Assembly: GCA_002470645.1 (NCBI GenBank)
Contig: DKNE01000004.1
Location: 4,511 to 68,510 of the forward strand
Reading direction: 5' to 3'
Length of the DNA: 64,000 nt
From: Patescibacteria group bacterium UBA7396
Lineage (GTDB): Bacteria; Patescibacteriota; Gracilibacteria; BD1-5; UBA6164
This document shows positions 43,698 to 53,918 of the stretch, in pieces (positions within the stretch are counted from its first letter, which is position 1; every line of letters begins with the position of its first letter). The notes beneath the pieces were generated by a model, which ran no database searches, was not told the DNA's origin, and saw nothing but the letters and a program-made list of their open reading frames with translations. The position numbers and the translations under genes are program-made.

Positions 43698-44858
43698 TTA
43701 CTTTTTTAAAATTTTATTTACAAATAATTGTTGAAGTATCATAAATAAAGTTCCAACTCACCAATACAATCCAACTCAAGCAAAAAAAGTATAGGTAATA
43801 AATGCTATCATTACCGGCATACCATATAGCATAAATTTATTAAGCATATCTGGATCTGGCATAAAACTTGAATAATCATTCGCTTCCTTTTTCTTTTCTA
43901 ATACTACTCCTGTTGGTTTATTTTTTTGATTGAAATGAAGGGAAAGTTTTACCTGAATATATTGTAGTCAACCAACAATAAGAGCTAAAATAAGTCCATT
44001 CCATCCTCACATTCAAAATAAATCAACTCAGTAAAAATTTGCGCTTATACTTGCCATATTATAATCACTCAAAACATCATAAAGATAATATGTATTTGAT
44101 GTATTTTGAATTCAAACAATTACATTATAAATCACGATTAATATTGGCATTTGAATGAGTAAAAGACCACAAGATCACATCGGATTTACCTTTTCATCTT
44201 TATAAAGTTTCATAAGTTCCACACCTAGCATTTGATGATTTCCTTTATGTTTATCTTGAATTTCTTTGATTTTTGGTTGAATTTTTTGCATACGAGCTTG
44301 TGAAACCATCATTTTATGTTGTGGAACAAGCAAAATAATCCTTATAATAATGGTAATAATAATAATAGCCCACCCAAGAGAATAATTTGTTATCTCAAGT
44401 AAAAATGCCATTAAATTATATACAGGGGCATAAAAGAAAAATATGAAAAATTTTCAAAAAAAACCTCTATGTTCTACTTCAAATTGAGAAATAATATCTA
44501 CATCATTTTTTTTCAAATTTGCAAAATACTTTCCTGTATCACTAAATTTTGAAAACTCTTTTGAAAGATCAATAGTATAAGATTCTGTTGATTTGAGAGT
44601 CACTTCCTCACAAACATCTGGAGTAATGATTTTTGAATCTTTTTTGATTTGAAAATTTTGACAAGTATGAAAAGTAAAATCCTCTGCTGTTTTATTCGAA
44701 ACCTCAACCTTTATTCATGCAGGAACTGTATAACTCTGTTCAGTTTTGAGAGAAATTATATTTTCTAAAGCAGTTTGTGATTTTTTAGGAGCAAGTAAAT
44801 TGAGTGTTAAAAGTACTAAAAGAAGTACAAGTAAGAAATTAAAAATTTTATCTTTCAT
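43698..44858 (-). CDS. yidC: Membrane protein insertase YidC
   Basis: YidC inserts and folds membrane proteins alone or with SecYEG. The 386-residue protein has an N-terminal membrane segment (FNFLLVLLLVLLTLNLLAP), a small periplasmic domain of about 120 residues (shorter than in Proteobacteria), then the conserved core of five segments: SLGWAIIIITIIIRIILL with the groove arginine, the cytoplasmic coiled coil (QKIQPKIKEIQDKHKG), and a C-terminal hairpin with LYWWVGTLFMILQQ. It follows rnpA by 3 bases in the classic rpmH-rnpA-yidC order. Confidence 0.93.
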
Positions 44859-44861
44859 ATT

Positions 44862-45212
44862 TTATGAGTTATTATTTAATTTTTTAAGTAAAAAGGAAAT
44901 ATCTTTTTCAAATGCTGTTATACTGTCAAAATCCTTTTTATCAAGTTTTGTTTGTTTTTTTACCACAAAAACAATATCTTTCCCATTTGTATCAGAAATA
45001 TATTGTTTTACCATATCAAACACTTTTCTTCTAAAAAAATTTCTTGAAACATTATTTTTTACAATTTTAGCTGAAAGAATAATAGAAAATCTATTATAAG
45101 AAAGGTTGTTTATGGTATAATTTGCTACCGCTCAGTAAGAAAAAAAAGGTTTTGAATACTTTAAAACCTTTTTTACTTCATTTTCACTTAATCTATATAT
45201 TTTCTTAATCAT
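44862..45212 (-). CDS. rnpA: Ribonuclease P protein component
   Basis: The basic protein subunit of RNase P, which with the RNA subunit removes tRNA 5' leaders. The 116-residue protein has the RnpA landmark SAKIVKNNVSRNFFRRKVF (the RNR-like motif, here SRNFFRRK). Its place between rpmH and yidC is the conserved bacterial arrangement and raises confidence. The RNA subunit (rnpB) was not found in this window. Confidence 0.88.
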
Positions 45213-45226
45213 AGTTTATGAAAAAA

Positions 45227-45469
45227 TTATTTTGCTCTTACATAATTTCCTTTTCCATCGAAAGCAGATTTTCTTGCAGTACCTCCAGCAATAATATGCA
45301 TTTTAGCTTTTCCATCAACCAATTGAAATCTTTTTGGGTATGAAACAGCTAATACATGTCTTCCTTTTCTTCTTCTATCTTTTAATACTTTTCTCCCTCC
45401 TGGAGTATTTGATCTTGATAAGAATCCATGAACTCTTAATCTTTTTCTTTTCTTTAATTTTCCTAACAT
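45227..45469 (-). CDS. rpmH: Ribosomal protein L34 with C-terminal extension
   Basis: L34 of the large ribosomal subunit. Residues 1-45 show the family pattern: KKRKRLRVHGFLSRSNTPGG followed by RKVLKDRRRKGRHVLAVS. The protein is 80 residues long instead of the usual 44-50; the extra 35 residues (KRFQLVDGKAKMHIIAGG onwards) are basic and end in VRAK. The start at 45469 is chosen because it puts the conserved domain at the N-terminus; an in-frame ATG 15 codons upstream would add an atypical leader. No TGA is in the frame. Confidence 0.88.
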   Translation of the reverse strand: MLGKLKKRKRLRVHGFLSRSNTPGGRKVLKDRRRKGRHVLAVSYPKRFQLVDGKAKMHIIAGGTARKSAFDGKGNYVRAK

Positions 45470-45600
45470 ATTTGTGTAATTAATAGTAATTGATTGTTTC
45501 TTTCTATTTTTCAAATATTCCTAATTGCCTTTATCAAGAATACAGAAAGCCCGCCCATTTTATACATAAAGTTTTAAAAGTCAAAAGTTTTTGAGGTTTT

Positions 45601-46299
45601 TTATTCACCAATCGTAGTACCCTCATCTTCAGTCTGTATTGCTCTTAACATCGCTCCTTCTTTATATAAATTTACTACTTTTAATTTCAATTTTCATTCA
45701 CGAGCTAAAGCAATTCATGTTTGATCCATTACTCTAATATCGTTTTTTATTACCTCTTCATAGGTAGCCTTTTTTATCAGTTTTGCATCAGCATGTTTTA
45801 CTGGATCTTTATCAAATACTCAATCTACCTTTGTTGCTTTAATCATCATATCGCACTCAAGTTCTAATGCTCTTAAAACTCCAGCTGTATCAGTCGTAAA
45901 AAATGGATTTCCAGTTCCTGCCACACAGATGACAATTCTTCCTTTTTCTATATGTCTCATTCCTCTTCTATTGATATATTGTTCTCCTACTTCTGGAATA
46001 TCAAGTGCACTCATAAGACGTGTTTGACACCCTGCTGTTTCAAGAGCATCTTGCATCGCTACTCCGTTCATTACGGTCGCTAACATCCCCATATAATCGG
46101 CTGCAGTTCTATCCATTCCGTTCGCAGCTCATGCCATTCATCTAAAAATATTCCCTCATCACAGTACAATAGCTATTCATACTCATGAATCATAGATTTC
46201 TTTTATTTGTCCTGCAAGTGTTTTTAAAAATTTTGGGTCAATTCCATGATCTCTTTCTCATTGTAATGCTTCTCACGATATTTTTAGGAGTACTTTCAT
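45601..46299 (-). CDS. pyrH: Uridylate kinase
   Basis: UMP kinase of the amino-acid-kinase fold, making UDP for nucleotide and glycan synthesis. The 232-residue protein has LLKISGEALQG, VLGGGNIFRGM, MDRTAADYMGMLATVMNG, RRGMRHIEKGRIVICVAGTG and the DTAGVLRALE segment; all are diagnostic. The glycines in GGG and FRG are partly TGA. Normal length. It lies between a lipoprotein gene and rpmH, not in the common tsf-pyrH-frr order. Confidence 0.95.
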
Positions 46300-46353
46300 G
46301 CCTATATAGATAAAAAATAATTTGAGATAGTATATAAAATTTTTGATTTTTTC

Positions 46354-46388
46354 AAAATAAAAACCTAAAAGATTTAGGTTTTTATTTT
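46354..46388 (-). terminator. Terminator of the lipoprotein gene
   Basis: Arms AAAATAAAAACCTAAA and TTTAGGTTTTTATTTT, loop AGA; overlaps the stop codon at 46387. Confidence 0.85.
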
Positions 46389-47409
46389 ATTTCAGCATAT
46401 CTTTAAATAAAGTATCTGTTATTGTTGTTGTTTCAAAAGTTTTTTCTTTCAATTCTTGATTTTTAGAAGCAAGATCATCTTTAGACAATCAAGTTCATTC
46501 TTCTAAAATAAAAATAGCATGAAATCAATATTTTTTATCTATATAATGCTTTTCATATTGATATTTTTCTCCTGTAAGACTTAATACATTCAAAGAAAAA
46601 CTATCTTGATAAATAGGTCTACAAGTATTCCAATAATACCATGAATAATTTTGCTTTAAGAAATCTCCGATATTTTCACACGTAAGTTCAAGCGTTTCAC
46701 TGCTTTTTTCGACTTCAAATCATGAAATATTTGAATATGTAAATGAACTTTCTCCAGTCATGATAGGGTTTCAGTATGTCGCTTCATTGACAGGAAGATT
46801 TAAAAATACTGTATTATTTTCATCTCAAATAGATTTTGGGATATACTTAGAAATCTGTCAACTTCAAGATAAAGATTTTTGTGTATTTGAAATAATTTGT
46901 ACTTCTAGCTCTAATTTAGATATAAGATTTTCTCATACATATGCCTCTATAGTGTAAATATTTTTTCAAAAATCAAGAACTTGATATTTTTTATATGCCC
47001 TATATAAGAAAGTTTTATCTCCCTTTTTAAAAGTTTGGAGAGTATAAGTATCACTTGGAAATTTTGATGTTGTATTTGTGAAACTCACGACTATCTTATC
47101 AATATCTGGATTGTTGACTATTCATTTTATATCAAGTGTATCTGTTATTGTTTCAATATTTACAATAGGTTCTATATCAATAAATTTATCAGTAAGGTAA
47201 CTAATATTATATGTCGATACTTCTACTTGATCTTTGGGTGTATCAAGAGAAGATATGTCTGAAGGTGTTTCAGAGGAAGTATTTCCAGAAAAAGTTTCTT
47301 GTTTTTGAGTATCTCATAACAAGCCTTGTTTTGCATCTTGTATTTCTTTACTTTCACCAAAACATGAAAAAAGTAAAATGGGGAAAATAAAAATGATCCA
47401 TTTTTTCAT
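46387..47409 (-). CDS. Predicted lipoprotein of unknown function
   Basis: A 340-residue protein with a lipoprotein signal: MKKWIIFIFPILLFSCFGES, with Cys16 as the acylated residue and LFSC as lipobox. A Ser/Thr-rich linker precedes a beta-rich domain with DIKGIVNNPDIDKIVVSF and YTIEAYVGENLISKLELEV, and a C-terminal domain (LTGEKYQYEKHYI). No family recognised. TGA occurs as glycine inside the frame. Monocistronic. Confidence 0.8.
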
Positions 47410-47457
47410 ATCAAAATAGTTAAGAAATATTGTGTACAATTATAATATTTTATATAC

Positions 47458-47511
47458 AAAAATCAATAAAAAAGAGTTATTTTATAAAATAACTCTTTTT
47501 TATTGATTTTT
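47458..47511 (-). terminator. Terminator of the RNase J gene, 54-base perfect palindrome
   Basis: A single 54-base perfect palindrome with core AGAGTTATTTTATAAAATAA and long A/T arms, 2 bases past the RNase J stop codon. Confidence 0.9.
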
Positions 47512-47512
47512 G

Positions 47513-49507
47513 TTATACTTCTACAACCATCGGAATCACCATCGGTGATCTGTCAATTTTTTGAAGTAAAAATGCCTCTAAGTCTGATTTAATAATTTTT
47601 ACTAAATCTTTTTCTTCAATCTCTGGAACATCTTTAACAGTATTTTCATAAATTGATTTTGCTTTTTTTATAATAAGTTTATGAATAATTCTTACCTCAT
47701 CAAGATATACAAGTCCTCTTGATTCAACTTTAAGAGGTCCAAGTATAGCCTTTGTTTTTGAATCTACTTTAAAAAGAAGTACTAAAACTCAAGCATTCAT
47801 CATTTTTTCTCTTGCCTGAATAACATGACTCGTAGCAGTTCCAATTCCATGACCATCAATAATAATATCTTGAATTGGGGCTTTTAATTTTGATTTAAAA
47901 ACTTTTTGATCTGGACCAAAATCAACAATATTTCCATTATCTAAAAGAAGGATATTTTCTTCTTTCATTCACATACTCATAGCAGTAAGCTTGTGAACAT
48001 GTCTAAAATATAAATCTCAATAAATAGGAAGAAAATATTTTGGTTGTACCAAATTTAACATAATCTTTTGCTCTTCTTGAAAAGCATGTCATCCTGTATG
48101 AACTTCTCCATCATCTTTTGTAATAACATTTGCTCCAAGTCTAATAAGTTTATTGATTACTCAAATTACACTTCTTTCATTTCATGGAACAACTGAAGAT
48201 GAGAAAATAATAGTATCTCCAGCCATAATTTCAATAGACGCATGTTTTCCTTCCGCCATTCTTGAAAGTGCTGAAAATTCTTCTCATTGACTTCCTGTAG
48301 TAATAATAATTTGTTTTTCAAGTGGTATCCCTTCAGTAGTTTTTGGAGACATTTTTTTAATAGTTCCTGGTTTTGCTTTTAAATATCAAAGTTCTTTTGA
48401 TATTGCAACATTTTCTACCATACTTCTTCCACTCAAAAACACATATTTATCGTGTGATTCACAAGCATTAATAATTTGTTGTACTCTCGAAATCCAAGAA
48501 GAAAATATAGTAATAATCAGTCTTCATTTAGTATGATGAGCTATAATTTTTTCTAATGTATCTCCTATATGTTTTTCAGATGTAGAAAATCCTTTTCTAG
48601 TAGAACCAGTAGAATCTGATAAAAAGAGAGTTACTCATTTTCTTCCATATTCTCAAATCCTTGATAGATCTGCTGGTTTATCTATTTCTGGAGCAAAATC
48701 TATTTTAAAATCTCAAGTATGAACTGCCTTAAATCATCCTGGAGTAGTAATATACACTCAAGCACAATCAGGAACAGAGTGATTTACTCTAAAAAATTCA
48801 CATTTAAAATGTTCTCATATAGATATAAGTTCATTACTATCTGTATTTACTTCAACAAAAGTTTGAAGGTGAAGAATTTTATTTTCCTCTAATCATTTTT
48901 TTACAATTCCTATGGTTAATTTTGTTCCATAAATAGTTGGAAAATCAAGCGCTGGAAGAATATGTTTTAAAGCTCCAATATGATCCAGATGAGCATGAGT
49001 AATCACTAACCCCTTAATATTTTTTTTGTACGGAATTAAGAATGAAATATCTGGAATAGAGCAATTTGCTCCAAGCATATCAGGTTCAGCAAATTGAATC
49101 CCACAATCTACGAGTAAAATATCGTCTCCATATTGAAACAAATTCATATTTTTTGCTCCTGTTTCATTATTTCCTCCAATAGGAATAAATCTTGTATATC
49201 CTGGTCTAATCGCTGGAAGATAAAATTTTACTTCTGGAAAATTACTCATCATTGTTTGTTTTAAACTTAAAAATTGAGTATTATCATCTCATTCTCCAGC
49301 ATCATTTGATTCTTTTCTATTTTCCTGAGCAAATTTTTTTTGTGGAAATGATGGTTTTTGTCTTTCCTTTTGAGGTATTTGTTCTTTTACAGGAACAGAT
49401 TGTTGTTGTTTTTTTTCTTCTTCTTGAGAAACAACTGGTTGTGTATTTTCAATTGGGTCTTCTCAAAGAAGCTCACTATCCAATTCTTCTAAAAAATCTT
49501 TTTTCAT
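47513..49507 (-). CDS. rnj: Ribonuclease J
   Basis: RNase J is a metallo-beta-lactamase/beta-CASP nuclease with endo- and 5' exonuclease activity, central to mRNA decay where RNase E is absent. The 664-residue protein has the metal site HAHLDH (171-176) preceded by LVDCGIQF, PIGGNNETGAKN, HTGDFKIDF, the beta-CASP motifs SSWISRVQQII and TGSQGEEFSALSRMA, and a C-terminal domain. An N-terminal Gln/Glu/Lys-rich extension of about 85 residues (EEEKKQQQSVPVKEQIPQKE) precedes the catalytic domain, as in some other RNase J proteins; its role is unknown. Starts at ATG 49507. Confidence 0.93.
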
Positions 49508-49797
49508 AATATATATAATTTAAATAATAAATAACCTGTCTCAAACCTATAAAAAAGTTTAAGTTTTTTAAATAAAATAATTTCTAGCTTGTGAAACTTA
49601 AAAATTATCAAAATATTTTAATATAAAACAGATGATATTTTTATATTAACCGCATGATTTAAAACAATAGAATTTTCTATTATTATTAAAATCTGGTAGA
49701 AACTCTAGTTTTTAGAAGTTTTCTAAATAACTTTATAAGCTCCACAAAAGGAAAGATATTGAAAAATGATGCAATTTTAATTTCTTTTACTGCTCCA
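49508..49797. other. Intergenic region with frameshifted coding remnant
   Basis: No separate gene. The part 49689-49807 stays open for 40 codons in the minus strand in the +1 frame relative to the zinc-peptidase gene and ends at TAA 49686-49688, and it may be the lost C-terminus of that protein. The rest (49508-49685) is AT-rich, with no feature recognised. Confidence 0.35.
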
Positions 49798-50748
49798 TTA
49801 TATTCACTTTTTTAAATATTCCAAAAAATTTTCTAAAGAAAAATTTATTTTTGTAGTATCCCAATAATATTCCTCTATTTTATCAGTAGTTCTAAAATTA
49901 GTTTTCTTAAATTCATCATTTCTAAATATTTTACTAGAAAAAAAGTTGTATTTCTTTTGTAAAATATCACTTTTTGATGCTTTTTCCCTAAAATCATCAT
50001 TAAAAAGTACATAATATGTAAAACTTTCTGCAAAATCTTCATATTTATTAGTCATAGCATATCCACTTACAAAATCTTTTGTATTCAATCCTGCTTTCAT
50101 AATATTAATATCTATCCAAGAAAGTTTATAAAACATATCACTCACATCAAATAATACTTTTTTTTCTAAATATACAATATCAAAATAATGCCCAAGTTCA
50201 TGAATAAATACACTCAATATTTCATTTTTATTTAACTGTGAAATACCGTACATTTGTATAATATTATTATAAAATTTTCCTCTAATTTTTTCCTTTTTTT
50301 TGTAAAGTTCTAATAAAAAATTCATATCTTTTGAGGAAAAAATATCTGAATATAACGTTTGTTTTATAGCTATTACTCAATCATTTGATTGAAGATAATT
50401 TTCTAATATCGCTGGATAATATGCTATTAATACTGAATTATGAGTAGAAAGTTCTATTTCTTTTTTTTGAACTCTTTCTCTGAGATCATTTATAACTTGG
50501 TCATATTTTTGCTTTTGATCTTGAGAAGAGTCTTGTATATTTTCAGAAACATCATCAAGTAAAAACATATCTTGTTCTATCTGTCTATGTTGTTGTAAAT
50601 AATCTGTGTATTCATCTTCATCAGTAATAAAAAATAAAGATATAACAAAAATAATCATAAAAAAAATCAAGGAAAAAATACCACTATACAATAAAAATAG
50701 TGGTTGTTTAAAAAGAAAAAGTATTGAATTCAATTTTATTCTCATCAT
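49798..50748 (-). CDS. Membrane-anchored zinc metallopeptidase (HELGH)
   Basis: A 316-residue protein. One N-terminal membrane segment (about residues 17-42) is followed by a helical, Gln/Asp/Lys-rich region, then a peptidase domain with SVFIHELGHYFDIVYL. The HExxH motif gives two zinc ligands and the catalytic Glu; YEDFAESFTYYVLF about 55 residues later could supply the third Glu ligand of a gluzincin. Cleavage target unknown. The ATG at 50748 is used; a TTG three codons upstream is also possible. The start overlaps the stop of the upstream pilin-like gene by 13 bases. The 3' end may be frameshifted at a six-A run. Confidence 0.7.
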
Positions 50749-51287
50749 AATCAAAACATCACATTAATTACCACATATATAACACCTGATGCTGAAATAA
50801 GTAATATAAATCCTATCATAGTCCATTTTATAATATCTTTTGATTTTTTAATTTTTTCATCTTCTCCATTTGCAAATTGTAAAAGAAGCGCTGCATATAC
50901 TAAAGCTCAAACAGCTCATATTCATAAAACAAGAGCAATATTTGCAATCCAATTATTAATTTTATCTTTAAATCATCCTTCGATTTGCATATTTCATCAT
51001 CATACTACTGTTTTTGGTTTACACCCATTTAAAAATGACGATAAATCACCATTTTCATTATATGTACAACCAGCTGATCATCAAGAAGATAATTGTTTCT
51101 TCTCTTCTTCTAATGCTGCTTCTTTTTCTTCAAGAGCATCTAAAGTACTTCCATTAGCCGATTTCTTATCTTCTTTCACTTTTTGTATTTCCTTATCAAT
51201 AACCTCTGCATCTCTTGTATTTGCAAAAATAGGAGAAAAAGAAAAGAAAAAGCAAAGAAAAATAAACCATAAAAATATTTTTTTCAT
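50736..51287 (-). CDS. T4SS pilin-like protein with coiled coil, paralog 1
   Basis: A 183-residue exported protein: signal peptide (MKKIFLWFIFLCFFFSFSPIFA), a charged coiled-coil stretch (EIQKVKEDKKSANGSTLDAL), a short Cys segment with two Cys (GCTYNENGDLSSFLNGC), and two membrane segments around LLQFANGEDEKIKKSKDIIKW. This last pattern (membrane, GEDEK-KK, membrane) matches the T4SS pilin family common in CPR genomes (VirB2/TrbC-like). It shares the layout with the next three genes on the same strand. Ends in TGATGA-rich codons read as glycine, overlapping the peptidase start. Confidence 0.7.
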
Positions 51288-51297
51288 ATTAGATTAT

Positions 51298-51645
51298 TTA
51301 AAAATTTAAAGATGATATCAATCTTACTACTCACCAAGCAAGTGGAATAATTGCGAGTCAAATAATTGCATACACAAATCACATCAAGGCTTTTTTAAAT
51401 TCTTCCTCATTTCCTCTTGATGAAATAAGTTTAAATCAAAAATATAAAAATACTCCTATTGCGATGAGTCATAAAATAGCAAATAAAAAATTTTTAACAT
51501 ATATAAATATTTGGTTTAAAACTCACGTTCACTCTGCATCTACTCAAACAGTATTATTATTTGGGAGCATTTTATCTCTTAAATCTCCAGCATATGCTGA
51601 TAAAGAAAAAAAATAAGCACAAAAAACAAATATAATTTTTTTCAT
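51298..51645 (-). CDS. T4SS pilin-like protein, paralog 2
   Basis: A 115-residue exported protein with signal peptide KKIIFVFCAYFFSLSAYA, a short polar segment, then two membrane segments around GFKLISSRGNEEEFKKALMG. It is the shortest of the four and has GNEEE in place of GEDEK. Ten bases separate it from paralog 1. Glycine TGA codons are frequent. Confidence 0.7.
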
Positions 51646-51650
51646 ATTTT

Positions 51651-52025
51651 CTAATTAATTTTAAAACTATTGAGTAAATTAATAATAGCCCAAGCACTCG
51701 TAGAAACTAATACTCATACTAGTGACCAAATAATAGCACTTTTTGCTTTTTTTACCTTTTCATCTTCCCCAGATGAAACTAAATACATAATTCATGCTAC
51801 CACTAAAGCAAGCACTGATAAAACAGCTACATACTGAATAGAAGTAGATATAAGATTTCCTATAAATCCAAAAAAAGTCTCATCTGTAATAGTTCCATCA
51901 ACTTGTCACACTCAACTACTTTTACATCATGGAAGCCCATTACATACCACTCAAGGTCATGAGGCAAAAGTATTTTTTGTTATCGTAAAATACAATCATA
52001 TTAAAAAAGCAATTTTTGTTTTCAT
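51651..52025 (-). CDS. T4SS pilin-like protein, paralog 3
   Basis: A 124-residue exported protein, signal peptide ending near NTFAS, with two Cys (VVCNGLPGCKSS) before the two membrane segments, which flank GIMYLVSSGEDEKVKKAKSA. This segment is the closest match to the CPR T4SS pilin family pattern (IMYIxSxGxxExVxKAK). Five bases separate its stop codon from the start of paralog 2, so co-translation is likely. Confidence 0.75.
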
Positions 52026-52046
52026 AAAAGAATATAATGGTATAAA

Positions 52047-52637
52047 TTATTTATAAAGAATGTACCCTATTAAATTTACCATATAATAAGAGCTTAATGC
52101 TATTACTAATGATATAATTCCGGCAGTAAAAATTCACTTTCATTTGGTCAAATATTCATCTTCACCATGATACAAAATAATATATCAAGCTCATATCGTC
52201 ATAATAAGTAATGATATAACTCAAAGAGCAATCATAAGTTTTTGTATAATAGTTCATAATCACTTATTAATAAGCTCCTCAGAAGTAGTAGTTCCTTCTT
52301 TTATCGATTTTCAACCAACTGAAAATAATCAAGTTTCTACCATAAAACTTGCCTCATCAATACAATCTCCAGATGATACACAAGCTGCTTCTCTTTCTTG
52401 AGACCTTTTCATAGATTCCGTTTCTTTTTGTAATTTTTGCTTTTCTTCTAATAAAGGACTAGAAATACTATCTTTTGAGGTTGTTGATAATTTTTGGTCT
52501 ATTTCTTTTATTCTTTGTTCATTTTGTTGTATTTTTTTTGCCCTATCTTCATTTTTTGTACTCGCAAAAGTAAGATGACTATTTTGTCACATAAAACAAA
52601 TTAAAAATATGAATATTGCCAAAATGATTTTCTTCAT
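52047..52637 (-). CDS. T4SS pilin-like protein with coiled coil, paralog 4
   Basis: A 196-residue exported protein and the first gene of the cluster. Signal peptide KKIILAIFIFLICFMGQNSH, a long coiled coil (NEDRAKKIQQNEQRIKEIDQ onward, about residues 30-85), two Cys (AACVSSGDC), and two membrane segments with YHGEDEYLTKGKGIF between them. It resembles paralog 1 in having a coiled coil and Cys pair before the membrane pair, suggesting these arose by duplication. Confidence 0.7.
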
Positions 52638-52766
52638 AAATATAGATATTAAAAATATTTACTAAGAATTCTATAAAATTTTTGAAAAAATACAATTTTA
52701 TTTTTTCTTTACAAATGGACAAAAAAATTTAAAGTGTAGAAAATCTATTTTTTAATGATTATACTT

Positions 52767-53885
52767 ATGAAAATTGCTATTATTCATGATTTACTTGTAA
52801 AATTAGGATGAGCTGAAAAAGTTATTGAAAAATTACTAGAAATGTACCCAAAAGCAGATCTATTCACTCTTATTTATGATGAAGAAAAAGTAGGAAATAT
52901 TTTCCCAAAAGAAAAAATAAAATTTATTCCTGGTATTACTCAAAATATCTATGCATTCTTTAAAAATCAAAGACTTTGTTTACCATTCATGAGTAGATGA
53001 GTAGAAAGCATAGATCTGAGTGAATATGATATAGTTATTGCTTCAAATAGTGCTTTTGTACATGGAGTTATCACCAAACCTGAAACAAAATTTATTGTAT
53101 ATTATCATACTCCTGCAAGATATATGTGGGACCGGACGAATGAATATAAAAGAGAAATCGGATGGGATAAATGAATAAAATTATTTATATTAAACTGGAT
53201 GTTGAAAGGCCTAAGAATGTGGGATTTTCAAGCGAGTCAAAGACACGATATTACTCTGGCAAACTCAAGTAATGTAGCAAAAAGACTCAAAAAATATTAT
53301 TGACTGGAATCACAAATTATCTATCCAAATGTTGATGTAGAAAGATTTAAAAAAGAAGTTTGAGTAGATTTTCAACTTCCTGCAAAAGAGTATTATATTA
53401 TCATTTCAGCATTAACAGAATTCAAAAAAGTTGATATTTCTATCAAAGCATTTCATAGAATGGAGGATAAAAATCTTGTTATTGTTGGAACAGGAAATTA
53501 CAAAGAAAATTTAGAAAAAATTGCATGAGAAAATGTAATTTTCACTTGAGCGAAATATTGAGATGAACTCGTAGCACTCCTTCAAAATGCTTCTGGACTG
53601 ATATTTTCTTGAGAAGAAGATTTTGGAATCGTTCCTATTGAAGCTTTTGGAGCTGGAAAACCAGTTTTTGCTTACAAATGATGAGGACTCGCTGAAACGA
53701 TGATTGAATGAATAACTTGAGAATTTTTTGAAGATAAAAATTGAGTTGATTTTGTAGAAAAATTTAGAATTTTTGATGAAAATATTGCAAATGGAAAATA
53801 TAATGCTTGAGAAATTCAAAAAGTAGCTGAAAAATATTCACAAGATGAATTTGAAAGACAAATAAGAGAAGTTGTTGGATTATAA
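52767..53885 (+). CDS. GT4 family glycosyltransferase
   Basis: A 372-residue GT-B glycosyltransferase with a group 1 C-terminal domain. N-terminal MKIAIIHDLLVKLGGAEKVI is the donor-independent first Rossmann part; the C-terminal part has SGEEDFGIVPIEAFGAGKPV, the E-x7-E motif that binds the nucleotide sugar, and VIVGTGNYKENLEKIAG. A conserved YYHTPARYMW loop is typical of mannosyltransferases of exopolysaccharide pathways. The start at 52767 is chosen over an in-frame ATG at 52755. First of three glycan genes. Confidence 0.88.
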
Positions 53886-53918
53886 AAATCTATAATTATT
53901 AATTTTTAATCATATTTT

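Noticed and set aside
49804..49813. Programmed -1 frameshift at the A6G heptamer at the end of the peptidase gene
   Set aside because: The heptamer A AAA AAG is present, but the -1 frame stops after six codons; only the +1 frame is open, which fits an indel better than programmed -1 shifting.
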